Positions 12,719 through 23,721 of a stretch of 64,000 nucleotides of DNA are shown one piece after another. The number at the start of each line of letters is the position of its first letter. Position 1 is the stretch's first letter. A program made the translations under genes and the position numbers. The notes beneath the pieces were generated by a model, which was given only the letters and a program-made list of their open reading frames with translations, did no database searches and had not been told where the DNA came from. The DNA is from Siderastrea siderea (lineage: Eukaryota > Cnidaria > Anthozoa > Scleractinia > Rhizangiidae), in the NCBI GenBank assembly GCA_964030785.1, contig OZ034967.1, forward strand, positions 58,735,665 to 58,799,664, read 5' to 3'.

Positions 12719-13371
12719 GTGACTGATATCAAGACCTGGCAATAACACAAAATAAAACACAGTAAAATTAGACAGAATCGTTTTAATATTAAATAACTAC
12801 CACACGTTTTCGTATTCACTAAGTGACCAAAGCCAAGCTAAATAAGCACTGACAACCTTTTTTTTCGGCTATCTACTACACAAAATAACATCGATTTACC
12901 TGCAGTCGATGTAGCCTGAGTTCAAGCACCTCCAAATGTCCAATGAAAATCGAATGTAACAAAAAAGTTAAAAAATCGCTTTAATAGTTTTTCGATTCAT
13001 TGTTGTTTACCACATCCGTTCGTGTCCTCTGAAACGAGAACCACTACCTTTAATCGGCTTAAATTGTGTTCGTTTCAACTCTCGCAGCTACAATGCTGAA
13101 ATCGCACAGCTTCAATCTGCTTTAGACGATGGATATACTGACAACAATTTTTCAGGATACATCAAACCTGTGCCACATTTTAAAGCTATAATCGGAAGAC
13201 TTTTCCTAAAAATTATTCTGACGTTCACTTCGGAGCATTTTTTTTATCCATGCAGCTTTGCAAAGAAACGCTGCAACACTTCGCAAGGTTTTGGCGCCTT
13301 TTTCGTTCAGTCATGTGATCATTGTTCCTTTTTTAACTCTTTTCTCGTTTGTTTTTCTCTCGCTCTTTCAT
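12719..13371. other. Spacer without recognisable genes
   Basis: AT-rich sequence between copy B and the fold-back composite. Open frames are short and overlap on both strands. I see nothing else. Confidence 0.55.
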
Positions 13372-13429
13372 GATTTTATGGTAGTCCAGTTCTGGCCCCT
13401 CTCTCTGTCACGCAACGCTCTGCTCTCGC

Positions 13430-13670
13430 AGAGAGAGGGTCCAGGGACAATTGTCTGCGCATGCTCGTAATTTTAGCTAGTTTCCTAGCTAATCGCTACT
13501 GCGCATGTACAACGAGATAAGACGAATAAGAAAACAGAGAAGGGAAGGGAAGCGCTGGCGGACGATTTTTTTGTACGGTCGGCAAAAAGAGAATAATATT
13601 TCCCGAATTCAATCGTGTTTGCTCCATGTTTGTTTGCATGCGCAGACAATTGTCCCTAGACCCTCTCTCC
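13430..13670. mobile_element. MITE-like inverted repeat inside the left arm
   Basis: Inverted repeats GAGAGAGGGTC then AGGGACAATTGTCTGCGCAT lie at about 13430-13464 and 13636-13670. The interior is about 170 bp. The corresponding place in the right arm (near 27980) has no such block, so either it inserted here or was lost there. No target duplication was fixed. Confidence 0.5.
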
Positions 13671-14727
13671 AACCCCAGGGTCTTCTCGCTTTTCAAAATG
13701 GCGGCGGCTCGGGAGAAGACCCTGGCACACAGCAGATCACGTGTCTCCAACGAGGATGGAGATGTATTCAAAATGGCGGCTACGGCGAAAAGGGTGAGAA
13801 GAACTGGGTACGAGATGCTAAGGTGAAGATAAACAAAATGGCGGAAAAAGCTGAAGTTCAGTTCAAGAAAAAATAGGAAAAACAGCCACGTTTTGTATGT
13901 AAGAATCTTAGGAATACGGCAAAGTGTTAGAGGTCTTGTTTTTGCTGTTTATTGTTTCTTTTTTGTTATTTTAAAGTTAGGAGTAATGGGTTTGAGCGTA
14001 CTCTACTGCGGAACCCCGTACCGCTAGTTGATTCAATGTTGCTCAAGTGAACATATTATATTTTTGTTTCATGAGGCTTTAGGCAATAAATTGCCTTATC
14101 GTTACATTGTTACAAATCTGTCCTTTTTAAATATTGTTATAAATCCGTCCTTCTTAACATTATATGCTTCAGCTTAAGACTTTTCGAATATATCAGGTTC
14201 AGATTAAGCTTGAAATATAAGCTTAAATAATATGGAGGGAGCTTAGGCCTTTAATAGAAAATGACTCATTTATTTATTTATTTATTTACTTACTTCTTTA
14301 TTTAAGCTTATTTACAGTGCAACCTCGATTTAACGAAGTGCAAGGGAATGGGAAAAGAGCAGTGTTGCATGGACTGGTTAAACTAAGTTTTGATCTGGCA
14401 TATTCCAGGTGCTGCTTTGGAGGCAGTGATAATCATTTTGACTTTGTTGAATTTATTTGTGCCCATTCTTTGCGCTACAGGTTTGCTTGTACAGTTGTAG
14501 ATCTCCAGGGCTTTGTCACTTTCAATATTGTTTTCTACACTTTAGCTTCAGTGAGTCACATTAAACACTAGAACTGAGGAGATTGTGAGACTGTAAATAA
14601 TGGAAAATTAACAGTTCTGGGGATAATATTCCCAGGTTTGAATCAATTGAGTAACCTGCAGCTGGGTGAAGTTTGAAAGTGTTTCAAAAATAGAAATGGG
14701 AAAGAGAGGATTGAACTCACCTGAGGG

Positions 14728-14771
14728 AGTAATACACAAGTGATGGAATAGTACACAACTGACGGAGTAAT
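14728..14771 (+). repeat. Minisatellite core, left remnant
   Basis: About two to three units of a 19-20 bp motif resembling ACACAACTGACGGAGTAAT. It is the left remnant of the array continuing at 19381-19765, split by the Ty3/gypsy element. Confidence 0.75.
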
Positions 14772-14877
14772 TGTTACAATATGCGTGTAATAATATAATC
14801 ATTAACTAGGTTTAGGATAGAATGACACTTTTGGGTGTAGTGATTTGAGATTAGATGCAAAGATGGAGCTTGAAACA
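14772..14877 (+). repeat. 5' LTR and adjoining primer-binding site
   Basis: A 106-bp LTR with TG...CA ends. It is followed directly by TGGTGGCAGCGAAATGGG (14878-14895), the expected position and TGG start of a tRNA primer-binding site. The LTR differs from the 3' copy by very few bases. Confidence 0.85.
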
Positions 14878-15003
14878 TGGTGGCAGCGAAATGGGATGTC
14901 TGAGAACGTTTGAACCCGAAGACTAAATTTTTCTACTGTGGAGAGAGACGAGTCTTGTCCTGGCTGTACACTACTACGACACTTTCCGTAAACGGCTCTC
15001 TTA

Positions 15004-17337
15004 ATGTCAGACACAGAGCCGGACGTTCCGAGCGGAACAGCACAACAAAGTCCTTCGGTAATGGCGAGTTCCAGTGTTTCGACTAACGCGATGGCTATGA
15101 CTCCTGGCATTATGCCCCCAGGAAAATTGAACGTGACTTCTACAGAAAACATGGCAGAAAACTGGAAAGTTTGGAAACAGATGTGGAACAATTATGTGAT
15201 CATTGCGAAACTTGGAACGCAGCCGCCGGAATACAAGGTAGCATTGTTTCTTCACTGTATAGGTGTAGACGCTTTAAAGATCTTCAATGGTTTTCAATTT
15301 GATTCTCCAGAAGATAGAAACAACCTAGGTAAGATTATTGAGAAGTTTGACCAATACACCATTGGTGAACTAAATGAGACGTTTGAAAGATACAATTTCA
15401 ACTCAAGAAACCAAGAAGAGAATGAAAGCATTGACGCTTACGTCACGGCTCTTCGCACGCTGGCGAAAACATGCAATTTCTGTGATTGTATGCGCGACTC
15501 CATTCTTCGTGACCGAATCGTCCTTGGCGTACGAGACAAACATACCCGCAAACGACTACTGCAGGAAAGGAAACTAGATCTAAAGAAGTGTATTGACATC
15601 TGCAGAAGCACTAAAGCTACAAATTCGCAATTGAAAACAATTTCTGCAGCACAGAGCGAGGATGTACATGGTATGAAAGACAAACAACAGCTGCCGAAGA
15701 GACGTTTTGACAGGTCGAAGAAAAACCGGAAATTAGAAGAGAAGCTTGGAAAAACATGCAAATTTTGTGGTCAAATTCACGTTTTCGAAAGAGGCAAGTG
15801 TCCTGCGTGGGGAGCCACATGTGCTAAATGTAAAGGAAGAAATCATTTCGCCTCAAAATGCAACAGTAAATTCAACAGTCTGAGAGAAGAATCCGATGAA
15901 TCTGAAGAAAGCGACATAGAATACATCACAAGCATTACAGACCGACCGGAAGTGGTACATGCAATTAAGAAAGAAGATTACCCGAAAGAAATCTACACTG
16001 AAATGGTTGTTGCAAAGAAACCTGTGAAATTCCAAGTTGACAGCGGTGCTTCAGTTAATGTAATTCCCGCCGACCTTGCTCCAGACGAGCCACTCAAGCG
16101 CACAACGAAGACACTGCGAATGTGGAATGATACGACATTACAGCCTCTCGGGTCCTGTCGTACCATTCTTCAAAACCCGAAGAACGGAAAGAAGTTCTCA
16201 GTGGAATTCTTAGTTGTGGAAAAACAACTAACACCAATCATAGGAGCGTGGGCAGCCCAGCAAATGGGCCTAATCACTGTCAATGCAGAAAATTTCAAGA
16301 TTGCACAACCACCCCACCGGATGAGGTCAGCAGTCAAGAGCCTCAATACAACTGAAGAAATTGTCAAGCATTACCCTGAGGTGTTCCAACGAGAATTAGG
16401 AACGCTACCCGGAACGGTGCATTTAGAAGTTGATCAAAACATAACTCCCGTTGTTGCGCCGCCTAGACGTGTACCAGCTTCACTCAAGGGCCAGCTGAAG
16501 CAGGAACTGGACCGTCTACAAGGACTAGGTGTTATCACTCCAGTAGATGAGCCCACCCAATGGGTCAGCGGCTTAGCTGTGGCAGTTAAGAAGACTGGAG
16601 CTTTGAGGATCTGCCTAGACCCCAGACCGTTAAATACAGCACTTAGGAGAGAGAGATATCAGCTACCTGTTCTAGAGGACATACTTCCTGAGCTATCTGA
16701 AGCACGAATCTTTTCCACGGTCGATCTCAAGTCTGGTTACTGGCATTGTGTCCTGGGACCGGAATCAAGTTCCCTTACAACATTCGCCACTCCCTATGGC
16801 AGATACCGTTGGTGTCGTCTACCTTTTGGCCTATCTGCATCGTCGGAGATATTCCAGAAACATCTACACCATGCCCTAGAGAACCTGGAAGGAGTTCTGT
16901 GTATTGCAGACGACATCCTGGTCTGTGGAAAGGGACAGAATGACGACGAAGCCACTTCAAATCATGACGAGAACCTGGAGAAGCTACTGCAAAGATGTCT
17001 AGATTATGGCATAGTTCTGAATGCAGACAAGATGAAACTGCGCCAGAAAGAGGTTCCTTACATGGGTCACCTGTTATCGAGTGATGGTCTGAAACCTGAC
17101 CCCGCTAAGGTGGAGGCCGTAACCAAAATGCCGAGACCAGAAGATGTCGAAGAAGTTCAAAGGCTGAATGGCTTCGTGAACTACTTAGCGAAGTTCCTTC
17201 CCAAGCTTTCGGAAATCATGGAGCCTATACGTCGCCTGACGAGAAAAGACACAATGGCACTGGTCCGAGGAGCAGGACAGCGCATTCCAGAAAATACAAC
17301 ACATGGTCACACAAGCTCCAGTGCTGAGCTATTATGA
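15004..17337 (+). CDS. Gag-protease-reverse transcriptase polyprotein (frame 1)
   Basis: This is the first open part (777 codons) of the retrotransposon polyprotein, which builds the particle and copies RNA to DNA. A gag region with the retrotrans-gag helical pattern covers about residues 50-200. Two zinc knuckles follow (C252, C255, H259, C266; C273, C276, H281, C286). The aspartic protease active site is VDSGAS with D346. The reverse transcriptase has FSTVDLKSGYWHCVL as motif A and an IADD box (634-637) in place of the usual YxDD. The frame ends at 17337, but homology to the polyprotein leaves it near 17250, where the other frame takes over with the start of RNase H. Gag and pol are fused in one frame, as in Mag-like elements. 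The start was chosen as the first ATG after the primer-binding site. Confidence 0.9.
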   Translation: MSDTEPDVPSGTAQQSPSVMASSSVSTNAMAMTPGIMPPGKLNVTSTENMAENWKVWKQMWNNYVIIAKLGTQPPEYKVALFLHCIGVDALKIFNGFQFDSPEDRNNLGKIIEKFDQYTIGELNETFERYNFNSRNQEENESIDAYVTALRTLAKTCNFCDCMRDSILRDRIVLGVRDKHTRKRLLQERKLDLKKCIDICRSTKATNSQLKTISAAQSEDVHGMKDKQQLPKRRFDRSKKNRKLEEKLGKTCKFCGQIHVFERGKCPAWGATCAKCKGRNHFASKCNSKFNSLREESDESEESDIEYITSITDRPEVVHAIKKEDYPKEIYTEMVVAKKPVKFQVDSGASVNVIPADLAPDEPLKRTTKTLRMWNDTTLQPLGSCRTILQNPKNGKKFSVEFLVVEKQLTPIIGAWAAQQMGLITVNAENFKIAQPPHRMRSAVKSLNTTEEIVKHYPEVFQRELGTLPGTVHLEVDQNITPVVAPPRRVPASLKGQLKQELDRLQGLGVITPVDEPTQWVSGLAVAVKKTGALRICLDPRPLNTALRRERYQLPVLEDILPELSEARIFSTVDLKSGYWHCVLGPESSSLTTFATPYGRYRWCRLPFGLSASSEIFQKHLHHALENLEGVLCIADDILVCGKGQNDDEATSNHDENLEKLLQRCLDYGIVLNADKMKLRQKEVPYMGHLLSSDGLKPDPAKVEAVTKMPRPEDVEEVQRLNGFVNYLAKFLPKLSEIMEPIRRLTRKDTMALVRGAGQRIPENTTHGHTSSSAELL

Positions 17338-19117
17338 CCCCTGCAGTGAACTTACCATCCAATGTGATGCGAGTCAAGGTGGCCTCGGAGCAGCTTTACT
17401 ACAGAATGGCCGGCCCATTGAGTACGCAAGCCGAGCACTGACCGAGACAGAGAAGCGATACGCGCAAATTGAAAAAGAGATGCTGGCTATCGTCTTCTCT
17501 CTTGAACGATTTAACCAGTATACATTTGGTCGCCATGTCAATGTGGAAAGTGACCATAAGCCACTAGAAATAATTCTTCTTAAACCACTCTCACGCGCAC
17601 CGCGACGATTGCAGTCCATGATGATGAGGCTGCAGAAATATGACTTCACAGTCCACTACGAGCGTGGCAAAAACATGCACCTGGCCGACACGTTGTCGCG
17701 AGCGTTCCTTCCGTTTGAATGTGATGATGAGGACGACCTGGAGTTTGTGAACATGGTCAATTACTTACCAATTTCAGACGAGCGCATCGATGACATTAAG
17801 GCTGAAACTCGGAAAGATCAATCCTTACGAAGTTTATCTGAAATCATTCTCAAAGGTTGGCCAGAAGAAAAGAAACTTGCCCCTGAACTGACTCACCCAT
17901 ATTTTGATATGAGGGATGAGTTGACTCTTCAAGATGGGTTGATTTTCAAAGCAAATGCTGTGGTGATCCCTAAGAACCTTCGTGCAGACATGAAAGCAAG
18001 AATTCATTCCTCCCATTTAGGAGCAGAGTCGTGTCTACGAAGAGCACGTGAATGTATCTACTGGCCCGCAATGTCGGCTGAGATCAAGCAATACATCTCA
18101 GCATGTGAGATATGCAGGGAGTTCGATACAACCTCGCAACCCAATGAGTCTTTGATGAGCCATGAGGTCCCCTCTCGCCCCTGGGAGAGGGTAGGCGCTG
18201 ATATCTTTACCCTGCACGACAAAGACTATTTGGTTACTATCGACTACTACAGCAACTATTGGGAGGTAGACAGGTTACCCGACACTAAGGCAAGTACAGC
18301 CATCCTGAAACTGAAAAGCCATTTCGCCCGCTATGGAATACCTGACCAAGTCGTGAGCGATAATGGCCCACAATTCACCTCGGAAGAGTTTGCGACATTC
18401 GCAAAGACCTGGGACTTTGAGCACCTAACCAGCAGTCCCGGAAACAGTAAGGCTAATGGCAAGGCAGAGTCTGGCGTAAAGACAGCTAAGCGTCTCTTGC
18501 GGAAGTCTATCAGGGCTGGGACAGATCCGTACCTGGCTTTCCTTGATTATAGGAACACTCCTACGCAAGCGATGACTACAAGTCCTGCACAGCGTCTGAT
18601 GGGCAGGAGGACCAAAACGCTCCTCCCTACTGCACAAAGCCTCCTTATGCCAAAGACAACCCAACCTGGCATTGAAAAGAGCCAATTGAAAGAGCGCCAA
18701 CGGGCCCAAGCCAAGTATTACAACAGAAACACAAGAGATCTACCAACGCTGAGTGAGGGGGATGTGGTACGAATGAAACCCTTCAAGCTAGGTGCTAAGT
18801 CGTGGCCAAAGGCCCAAGTAACGGCAAGATTAGATGAACGGTCATACACGGTGGAGACTGAAAATGGAACTGTCTACCGGAGAAATAGGCAGCACCTGAA
18901 AAAGACATCAGAGCCACCAATTCAGCCCATTCAATCAGGTCCAGTGGGTGGCTCTAGCACTCCCAATCCAGATGTGCCCAGCATCCCTACCTTACCTGCG
19001 GAACCGGTTGACAAACCCCTAGGATCGACCTCTTGTGAGAGCAATACCGATCAGCACCAGAGACCACAGCGTGACAGGAGACCCCCAGTGTACCTGAAGG
19101 ACTATGTTTGCTCATGA
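17303..19117 (+). CDS. RNase H-integrase part of polyprotein (frame 2)
   Basis: This is the continuation of the polyprotein in another frame; its homology begins about 50 bases before the first ATG of the frame, so that ATG is not a real start. It contains RNase H (QCDASQGGLGAAL, then ESDHKPLE), an HHCC zinc-binding domain (HSSHLG... CEIC near 18010-18115), and the integrase core with ADIFT, SDNGPQFTSEEF and GKAESGVKTAK as the three acidic catalytic stretches. The single shift lies between reverse transcriptase and RNase H, not at a gag-pol junction, so it is better read as an inactivating mutation than as programmed frameshifting. A proline-rich tail ends the protein. Confidence 0.88.
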   Translation: MVTQAPVLSYYDPCSELTIQCDASQGGLGAALLQNGRPIEYASRALTETEKRYAQIEKEMLAIVFSLERFNQYTFGRHVNVESDHKPLEIILLKPLSRAPRRLQSMMMRLQKYDFTVHYERGKNMHLADTLSRAFLPFECDDEDDLEFVNMVNYLPISDERIDDIKAETRKDQSLRSLSEIILKGWPEEKKLAPELTHPYFDMRDELTLQDGLIFKANAVVIPKNLRADMKARIHSSHLGAESCLRRARECIYWPAMSAEIKQYISACEICREFDTTSQPNESLMSHEVPSRPWERVGADIFTLHDKDYLVTIDYYSNYWEVDRLPDTKASTAILKLKSHFARYGIPDQVVSDNGPQFTSEEFATFAKTWDFEHLTSSPGNSKANGKAESGVKTAKRLLRKSIRAGTDPYLAFLDYRNTPTQAMTTSPAQRLMGRRTKTLLPTAQSLLMPKTTQPGIEKSQLKERQRAQAKYYNRNTRDLPTLSEGDVVRMKPFKLGAKSWPKAQVTARLDERSYTVETENGTVYRRNRQHLKKTSEPPIQPIQSGPVGGSSTPNPDVPSIPTLPAEPVDKPLGSTSCESNTDQHQRPQRDRRPPVYLKDYVCS

Positions 19118-19273
19118 ATAACCATCCCAACTTACTAACCCTTTGTTACAGTTCAGAGACTGATCACCGATTGTTTTATTACAAATGTTTTGTTGAGCTT
19201 GGACTCTTGATTTATCTTGTTTTCAACTGAGTGAAGAACACTTTAATTTTGTTTTTCTTTATGAAACAGAGGA

Positions 19274-19380
19274 TGTTACAATATGCGTGTAATAATATAA
19301 TCATTAACTAGGTTTAGGATAGAATGACACTTTTGGGTGTAGTGATTTGAGATTAGATGCAATAAATGGAGCTTGAAACA
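19274..19380 (+). repeat. 3' LTR
   Basis: A 107-bp copy of the 5' LTR, TGTTACA to AAACA, preceded by the purine-rich GAAACAGAGGA that can serve as polypurine tract. Followed by the TAAT target duplication. Confidence 0.85.
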
Positions 19381-19765
19381 TAATAAACAACTGACGGAAT
19401 TATCATCCAACTGACTGAGTGTAACACAACTGACCGAGTCTGAGACAACTGACTGGGTAATACACAACTGATCGAGTAATGCACAACTGACAGAGAAGTA
19501 CACAACTGACCGAGTAATGCACAACTGATGGGAAGTACACAACTTACCGAGTAATACATAACTGACAGCGTTATCATGCAACCCACTGAATGACCCAGAA
19601 CTGGCAGAAAAATGCACAACTGTCCAAGTGATGCACAACTTCCAACTGCAACTTACAACATGCAACTGACAGAAAGGTTACACAAGTGACCAAGTAATGC
19701 ACAACTGACGGGGTAATACACAACTGATAGAATTATCGTACAACTGACCGAGTGATACACACAGG
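19381..19765 (+). repeat. Minisatellite core, right part
   Basis: About 19 units of an imperfect 19-20 bp motif resembling CACAACTGACCGAGTAATG. It produces long spurious frames on the minus strand. It is the core of the fold-back element and the target of the Ty3/gypsy insertion. Confidence 0.8.
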
Positions 19766-20624
19766 ACCTTTGCATCAAATTCCCTATCCCTCGGCCCTTT
19801 TTATTTGGCTTAGATTGGCATGAGAATAGTTTTGAAGTAGAGACATGAGATGCGAAATCATTTCAAGAGACCATCAAAACTGATATCCACATAAGAGCAC
19901 CCCAGGTTGATAGCAGTCACTTATGATATTCCTTTCCTTGTTCTTAACTTTAAGCCCCAACATCTACAAACATGTTCTCCTCACTATTCTCCGTAAATGC
20001 CTTATGGTACTACTTGAGAGAATTCACATGAACATCCAGACATTTTATTTTTGGTGATCATTTCCTTTATTCTCAGGGCCTGTATGTTTAAACAAGTAGT
20101 GATATTGTAAGGACAAATTAGATGTTTGTTTGTCACTACTGGGGCATAAAGGCCTAACTACAAATTCCAATTTCAAATTTTCATGAAATCTTTTTCACTC
20201 CTTTTTTTTCCTGAAATCCTCTCTTTCCCATTGATTTAAATTTCTCAAACACTTTCAACTACACCCAGATAACTCAATTGATTGAAGTTGATAAGCAGAA
20301 AATTTTTCAAACCTGGGAATATTATCCCTAGAACTGGTCTAACATGCAAAGAGGACTTTATCTATCCACTGTTAAAATGCTTTATTTCTCCATTATTTAC
20401 AGTCTCACAATCTCCTCAGTTCTAATATTTAATGAGACTTACTGAAACTAAAGTGTAGAAAACAATATTGAAAGTGACAAAGCCTGGAGATCTGCAACTG
20501 GACAAGCAAAACTGTAGCACAAGGAATGGGCACAAATAAATTCAAGAAAGCCAAAATGATTATCACTGCCTCCAAAGCAGCACCTGGAATATGCCAGATC
20601 AAAACTTAGTTTAACCAGTCCATA
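19766..20624. other. Right arm of fold-back, inner part
   Basis: Positions 20210-20624 are the inverted partner of 14366-14727. Positions 19766-20209 have no partner in the left arm and show no gene. Copies of the pogo-like word GTGCAACCTCGATTTAACGAAG lie just beyond (21580 region) and in the left arm (14320). Confidence 0.6.
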
Positions 20625-21541
20625 TGTGACAGTGTCACTTTGCATGTTTTTTAACAGAATTTCTAGGTTATTTTCTAAGCCTTCTTAGAAATATTTTCTG
20701 GTATTTCCCTAGTCAAAGAGCCTAAGTGTTGTTTTATTTTGATCAGTGATTTGTTACCCAATGTTCCAGACGTTGGCAGATCGTTTTACTCTCACCGTCT
20801 AGAAAGCTCTTTTGTTACGGTTTAGATTACATGGAAGGTCAGATCACGTAATTGTAAGGATTACATTATTTAGAACTGTGTAGGTTTTGTTATCCTTCTG
20901 TAGGAGTGGCAAACATCTGTTTCCCTTAGGTAAATCCTGTTGTGAGTTTACTAGACATGCTTTTGTTTTCTGTTGTCAACACTGATAATTATAGGTTGGG
21001 TGTAGGTCAAGGGCGTTGATTAATTCCCCTTGTCTGGTTATCAAACAGAATGTGATGTAATCATTTTGTGCTTGTGATGTATTTCCTGTCACATACAGTT
21101 TGTCTTTACTTGCGTATAAATTCAACTCGTTTTGTGTTGTTCATTTGAGTTAGCTGTGGAGCTTAGCTCCCCAGAGGGGCTAGTCCTCTGGTAGATTGCA
21201 GTTTGTGTCCTTGTACAGGTACAGAATGTAACTCATTCCCGTTTTACGTCATTTTACCGCTTTCATAGTTTTCATATCGTCTTGTTGCTTTCTTAACACA
21301 TTTGTAGCCGTTTGTATATAATTTTAGCTCGTTTTCATATGGTCTGTAACCTTTCTAGCCGTTTTTATTCTGTTTAGTTTAATACACAGTGTTGCTAGTT
21401 TTGTTTTGTACTTAGTTTTCTGTGCTTTCAATAAACGTTCATGTAAGCCCACTCCTTGCATCCATTAAGAATTCATGTTGTGCCTTCGCTCTATGGCCTC
21501 CGCCGCTCGCGACGTTAGACCGCTCGCGTCGCCCGGTTACA
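20625..21541 (+). mobile_element. Solo LTR, 917 bp
   Basis: The block begins TGTGACAGTGTCAC and ends CCCGGTTACA, the TG...CA form of LTRs. It is flanked by CATA (20621-20624 and 21542-21545) and is absent from the matching place in the left arm, where CATG stands at 14368-14371. It contains a TATA-like GTATAAATT near 21115 and AATAAA near 21430. No coding region or second LTR is present, so it is a solo LTR left by recombination. The LTR class is not determined. Confidence 0.82.
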
Positions 21542-22815
21542 CATACAACACTGCTCTTTTCCCATTCCCTTGCACTTCGTTAAATCGAGGTTGCACTGTA
21601 AATAAGCTTAAATAAAGAAGTAAGTAAATAAATAAATAAATAAATAAATGAGTCATTTTCTATTAAAGGCCTAAGTCTCTCCATAATATTTAAGCTTATA
21701 TTTCAAGCTTAATCCGAGCCTGATATATTCGAAAAGTCTTAAGCTGAAGCATATAATGTTAAGAAGGACGGATTTATAACAATATTTAAGAGCGGCTATC
21801 TGTAACTTTCACCTAGGACCATGCAAGATAGAAAAATCGAAAATTGCCAAACTGTGTCACAATAAAGGTCTTCCCAAACCATTTATAAAAATATAAGTTT
21901 TAGTTTATTCCGGTAAATATTTTACCGTTACGACGACTTTATCATTCCGATGGCTCGTGAGCGAGTAAAAACGACTTGGAAGTGTCACTTAAATCAACCG
22001 CTCGTCTTGAATTGTGAAGACAGGAATATCAATATCAAAGCCATGTAGTATAAGTAGGATATTTTCTTGTCATGTTTGCTTTGTCAAATTTGAATTCGAT
22101 GGAAACCAGAATTTTTAACAGATTTTTAAAATTTAACCGTTTCGAGCGGCATAGTCGCACGCTAAAAAATGGCGAAATTCAGGACCAAAAAAAGCACTCT
22201 GGTATATGGCTTTCGCTGCTGAGGCTACACTTGTTGGAATAAGCAATCTTTCCTCTACGATTTGATGAAAAAAAATTTTTGGGTAAATGAAATGGTAAAT
22301 TTTGGGAGCGCTCTATCTACACCCTATTTTCCAAGCGAAGACGACCTTTTGACCTTGACAAGCGGGGAAGTAATGACCAGCGTTTTCAAATAACACGCGC
22401 TAATTCCATTTTTTAAAGAAAAGTTTCAGAATGTTTGGTACTTACTAATTAATAGAGCCTCAAATAAAGTCATCAGCAGAAAACAGGACAGGTTTTCGCT
22501 CGCAAATACGTTTTTTTGGCAAAGGCAAACTTTGGTTGGTGGTGATTAACATCGGTAAATTTACATAAATTTGAAACATTTTTCTTTCACAACAAAGTCG
22601 GTTTTCTGCCTTCAGTTTTTTCCAAAACAATGGTAAAGAGGACCAATAAAGTGTGACCCAACTATTTATAAAGCAAATCTTACCTTAATGACTCTTTTCT
22701 GATGAAGAAAGGTCGAGATTTCTTCTGGCTGCGTGAGACAACCGTTGAACATTTTTGGGTGGTCGTGAAAACGTTGCTGTCACGCAATATACACTGGTCT
22801 TAAATTACGAACCAG

Positions 22816-23556
22816 AGAGGTCCCATCCTCGCTTTTACCGTGTTATTTTTGAGCCACACATACGATCCTCAATTTAAAAGTGTAGGCAGTTCACAGAAAG
22901 ACAAGGCAGCAGAAAAGGCTCAGATGATATTGAAAGTATTGAACAACTTGCAACATATAGAGCCGGAGAGGGGAGGGAATGAAGGGTAGGGCATATAAAA
23001 GCGACGGGATTGATCATCGGACATATTAAAAGGACCTCATAAGATAAAATGCCTGGATTTAAAATCGTTTTTTTTTTTATTGCTAGCCTGCGGCAGAATC
23101 TGTTCGATGTTTTTTCCTGCTCTTGTCTCCTGGAATGCTGTCTGGCTACCATCTCTGGGCATGACTCGTTTTTAGTTTGTTTGTTGGGGTTGCCACTTTT
23201 TCTAAATAGAAGTGCCTGTGATAAATTTAATGCTGATGGTTTTACTTTTAACCATTCTAAACAGAAAAAAATATCAATCACAGGGGTATGCTGGGCGCCC
23301 CTTGCCCTAAAAACATTTCTTGATCAAACGTAGATATTCCGGTCCACCCTAAGCCTTTTTTTTGAAAACCTCCGTTTTTCGTGTTGCGAACACTATCTAG
23401 GTAATGAAAAACTGTCTTGCGGGTGTGCTTCAATGGCTTCCACGATCCTGCCGACGACTACATATATATAAACGGCTGCTATATAAATGGTCAGCCAAGA
23501 ACACTGGCGTATGGCTTGAAAGTGCCTTTTCTATGATCAAGCAAGTGAACTAACTG
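22816..23556. other. Interior of TTAA element, no gene recognised
   Basis: Open frames on both strands near 22874-23333 overlap one another and carry no recognisable domain. I see nothing else. Confidence 0.45.
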
Positions 23557-23721
23557 TGCAAAACAGCTTTCTATCATCTACGTAATCTAGTTACTAACAG
23601 AAAGTTCCTGTCACACAAAAACTGCGAAATACTAAGACACACCTTTGCAACTTCTCGGATCGATTACTGTAATTCTCTACTATCTGGCCTACCACATAAA
23701 TTTGCTGCAAATTGCACCTAA
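23557..23721 (+). pseudogene. Non-LTR retrotransposon reverse transcriptase fragment
   Basis: Fifty-four codons read CKTAFYHLRNLVTNRKFL, then SRIDYCNSLLSGLP and a stop. This is the conserved region downstream of the catalytic core in CR1/Jockey-like reverse transcriptases, where 'TSRLDYCNSLLYGLP' is typical. It is truncated on both sides and isolated within the TTAA element, so it is dead. Confidence 0.75.

Larger units (their letters stand above)
14772..19380 (+). mobile_element. Ty3/gypsy LTR retrotransposon, 4609 bp
   Basis: Two short LTRs (14772-14877 and 19274-19380) begin TGTTACA and end AAACA. The flanks carry a 4-bp duplication TAAT (14768-14771 and 19381-19384). The internal region encodes gag, protease, reverse transcriptase, RNase H and integrase in the Ty3/gypsy order, broken by one frame change near 17250. 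LTRs of about 106 bp are unusually short for an element that still encodes its full protein set. The near-identity of the LTRs implies recent insertion. It landed in the minisatellite core of the fold-back element. Confidence 0.92.

Noticed and set aside
13496..13876. 123-codon and overlapping frames in the fold-back arm
   Set aside because: Overlapping on both strands within a non-coding inverted repeat, and the mirrored copy does not preserve the frame.
15438..15761. Minus-strand frames of 80-130 codons across the gag-pol gene
   Set aside because: Shadows of the strongly supported plus-strand polyprotein.
17240..17340. Programmed frameshift in the Ty3/gypsy element
   Set aside because: The shift lies between reverse transcriptase and RNase H, not at gag-pol, and I see no obvious slippery site with a downstream structure; mutation is simpler.
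19276..19665. 129- and 88-codon repetitive frames on the minus strand
   Set aside because: They translate the 19-20 bp minisatellite and the LTR edge; no coding evidence.
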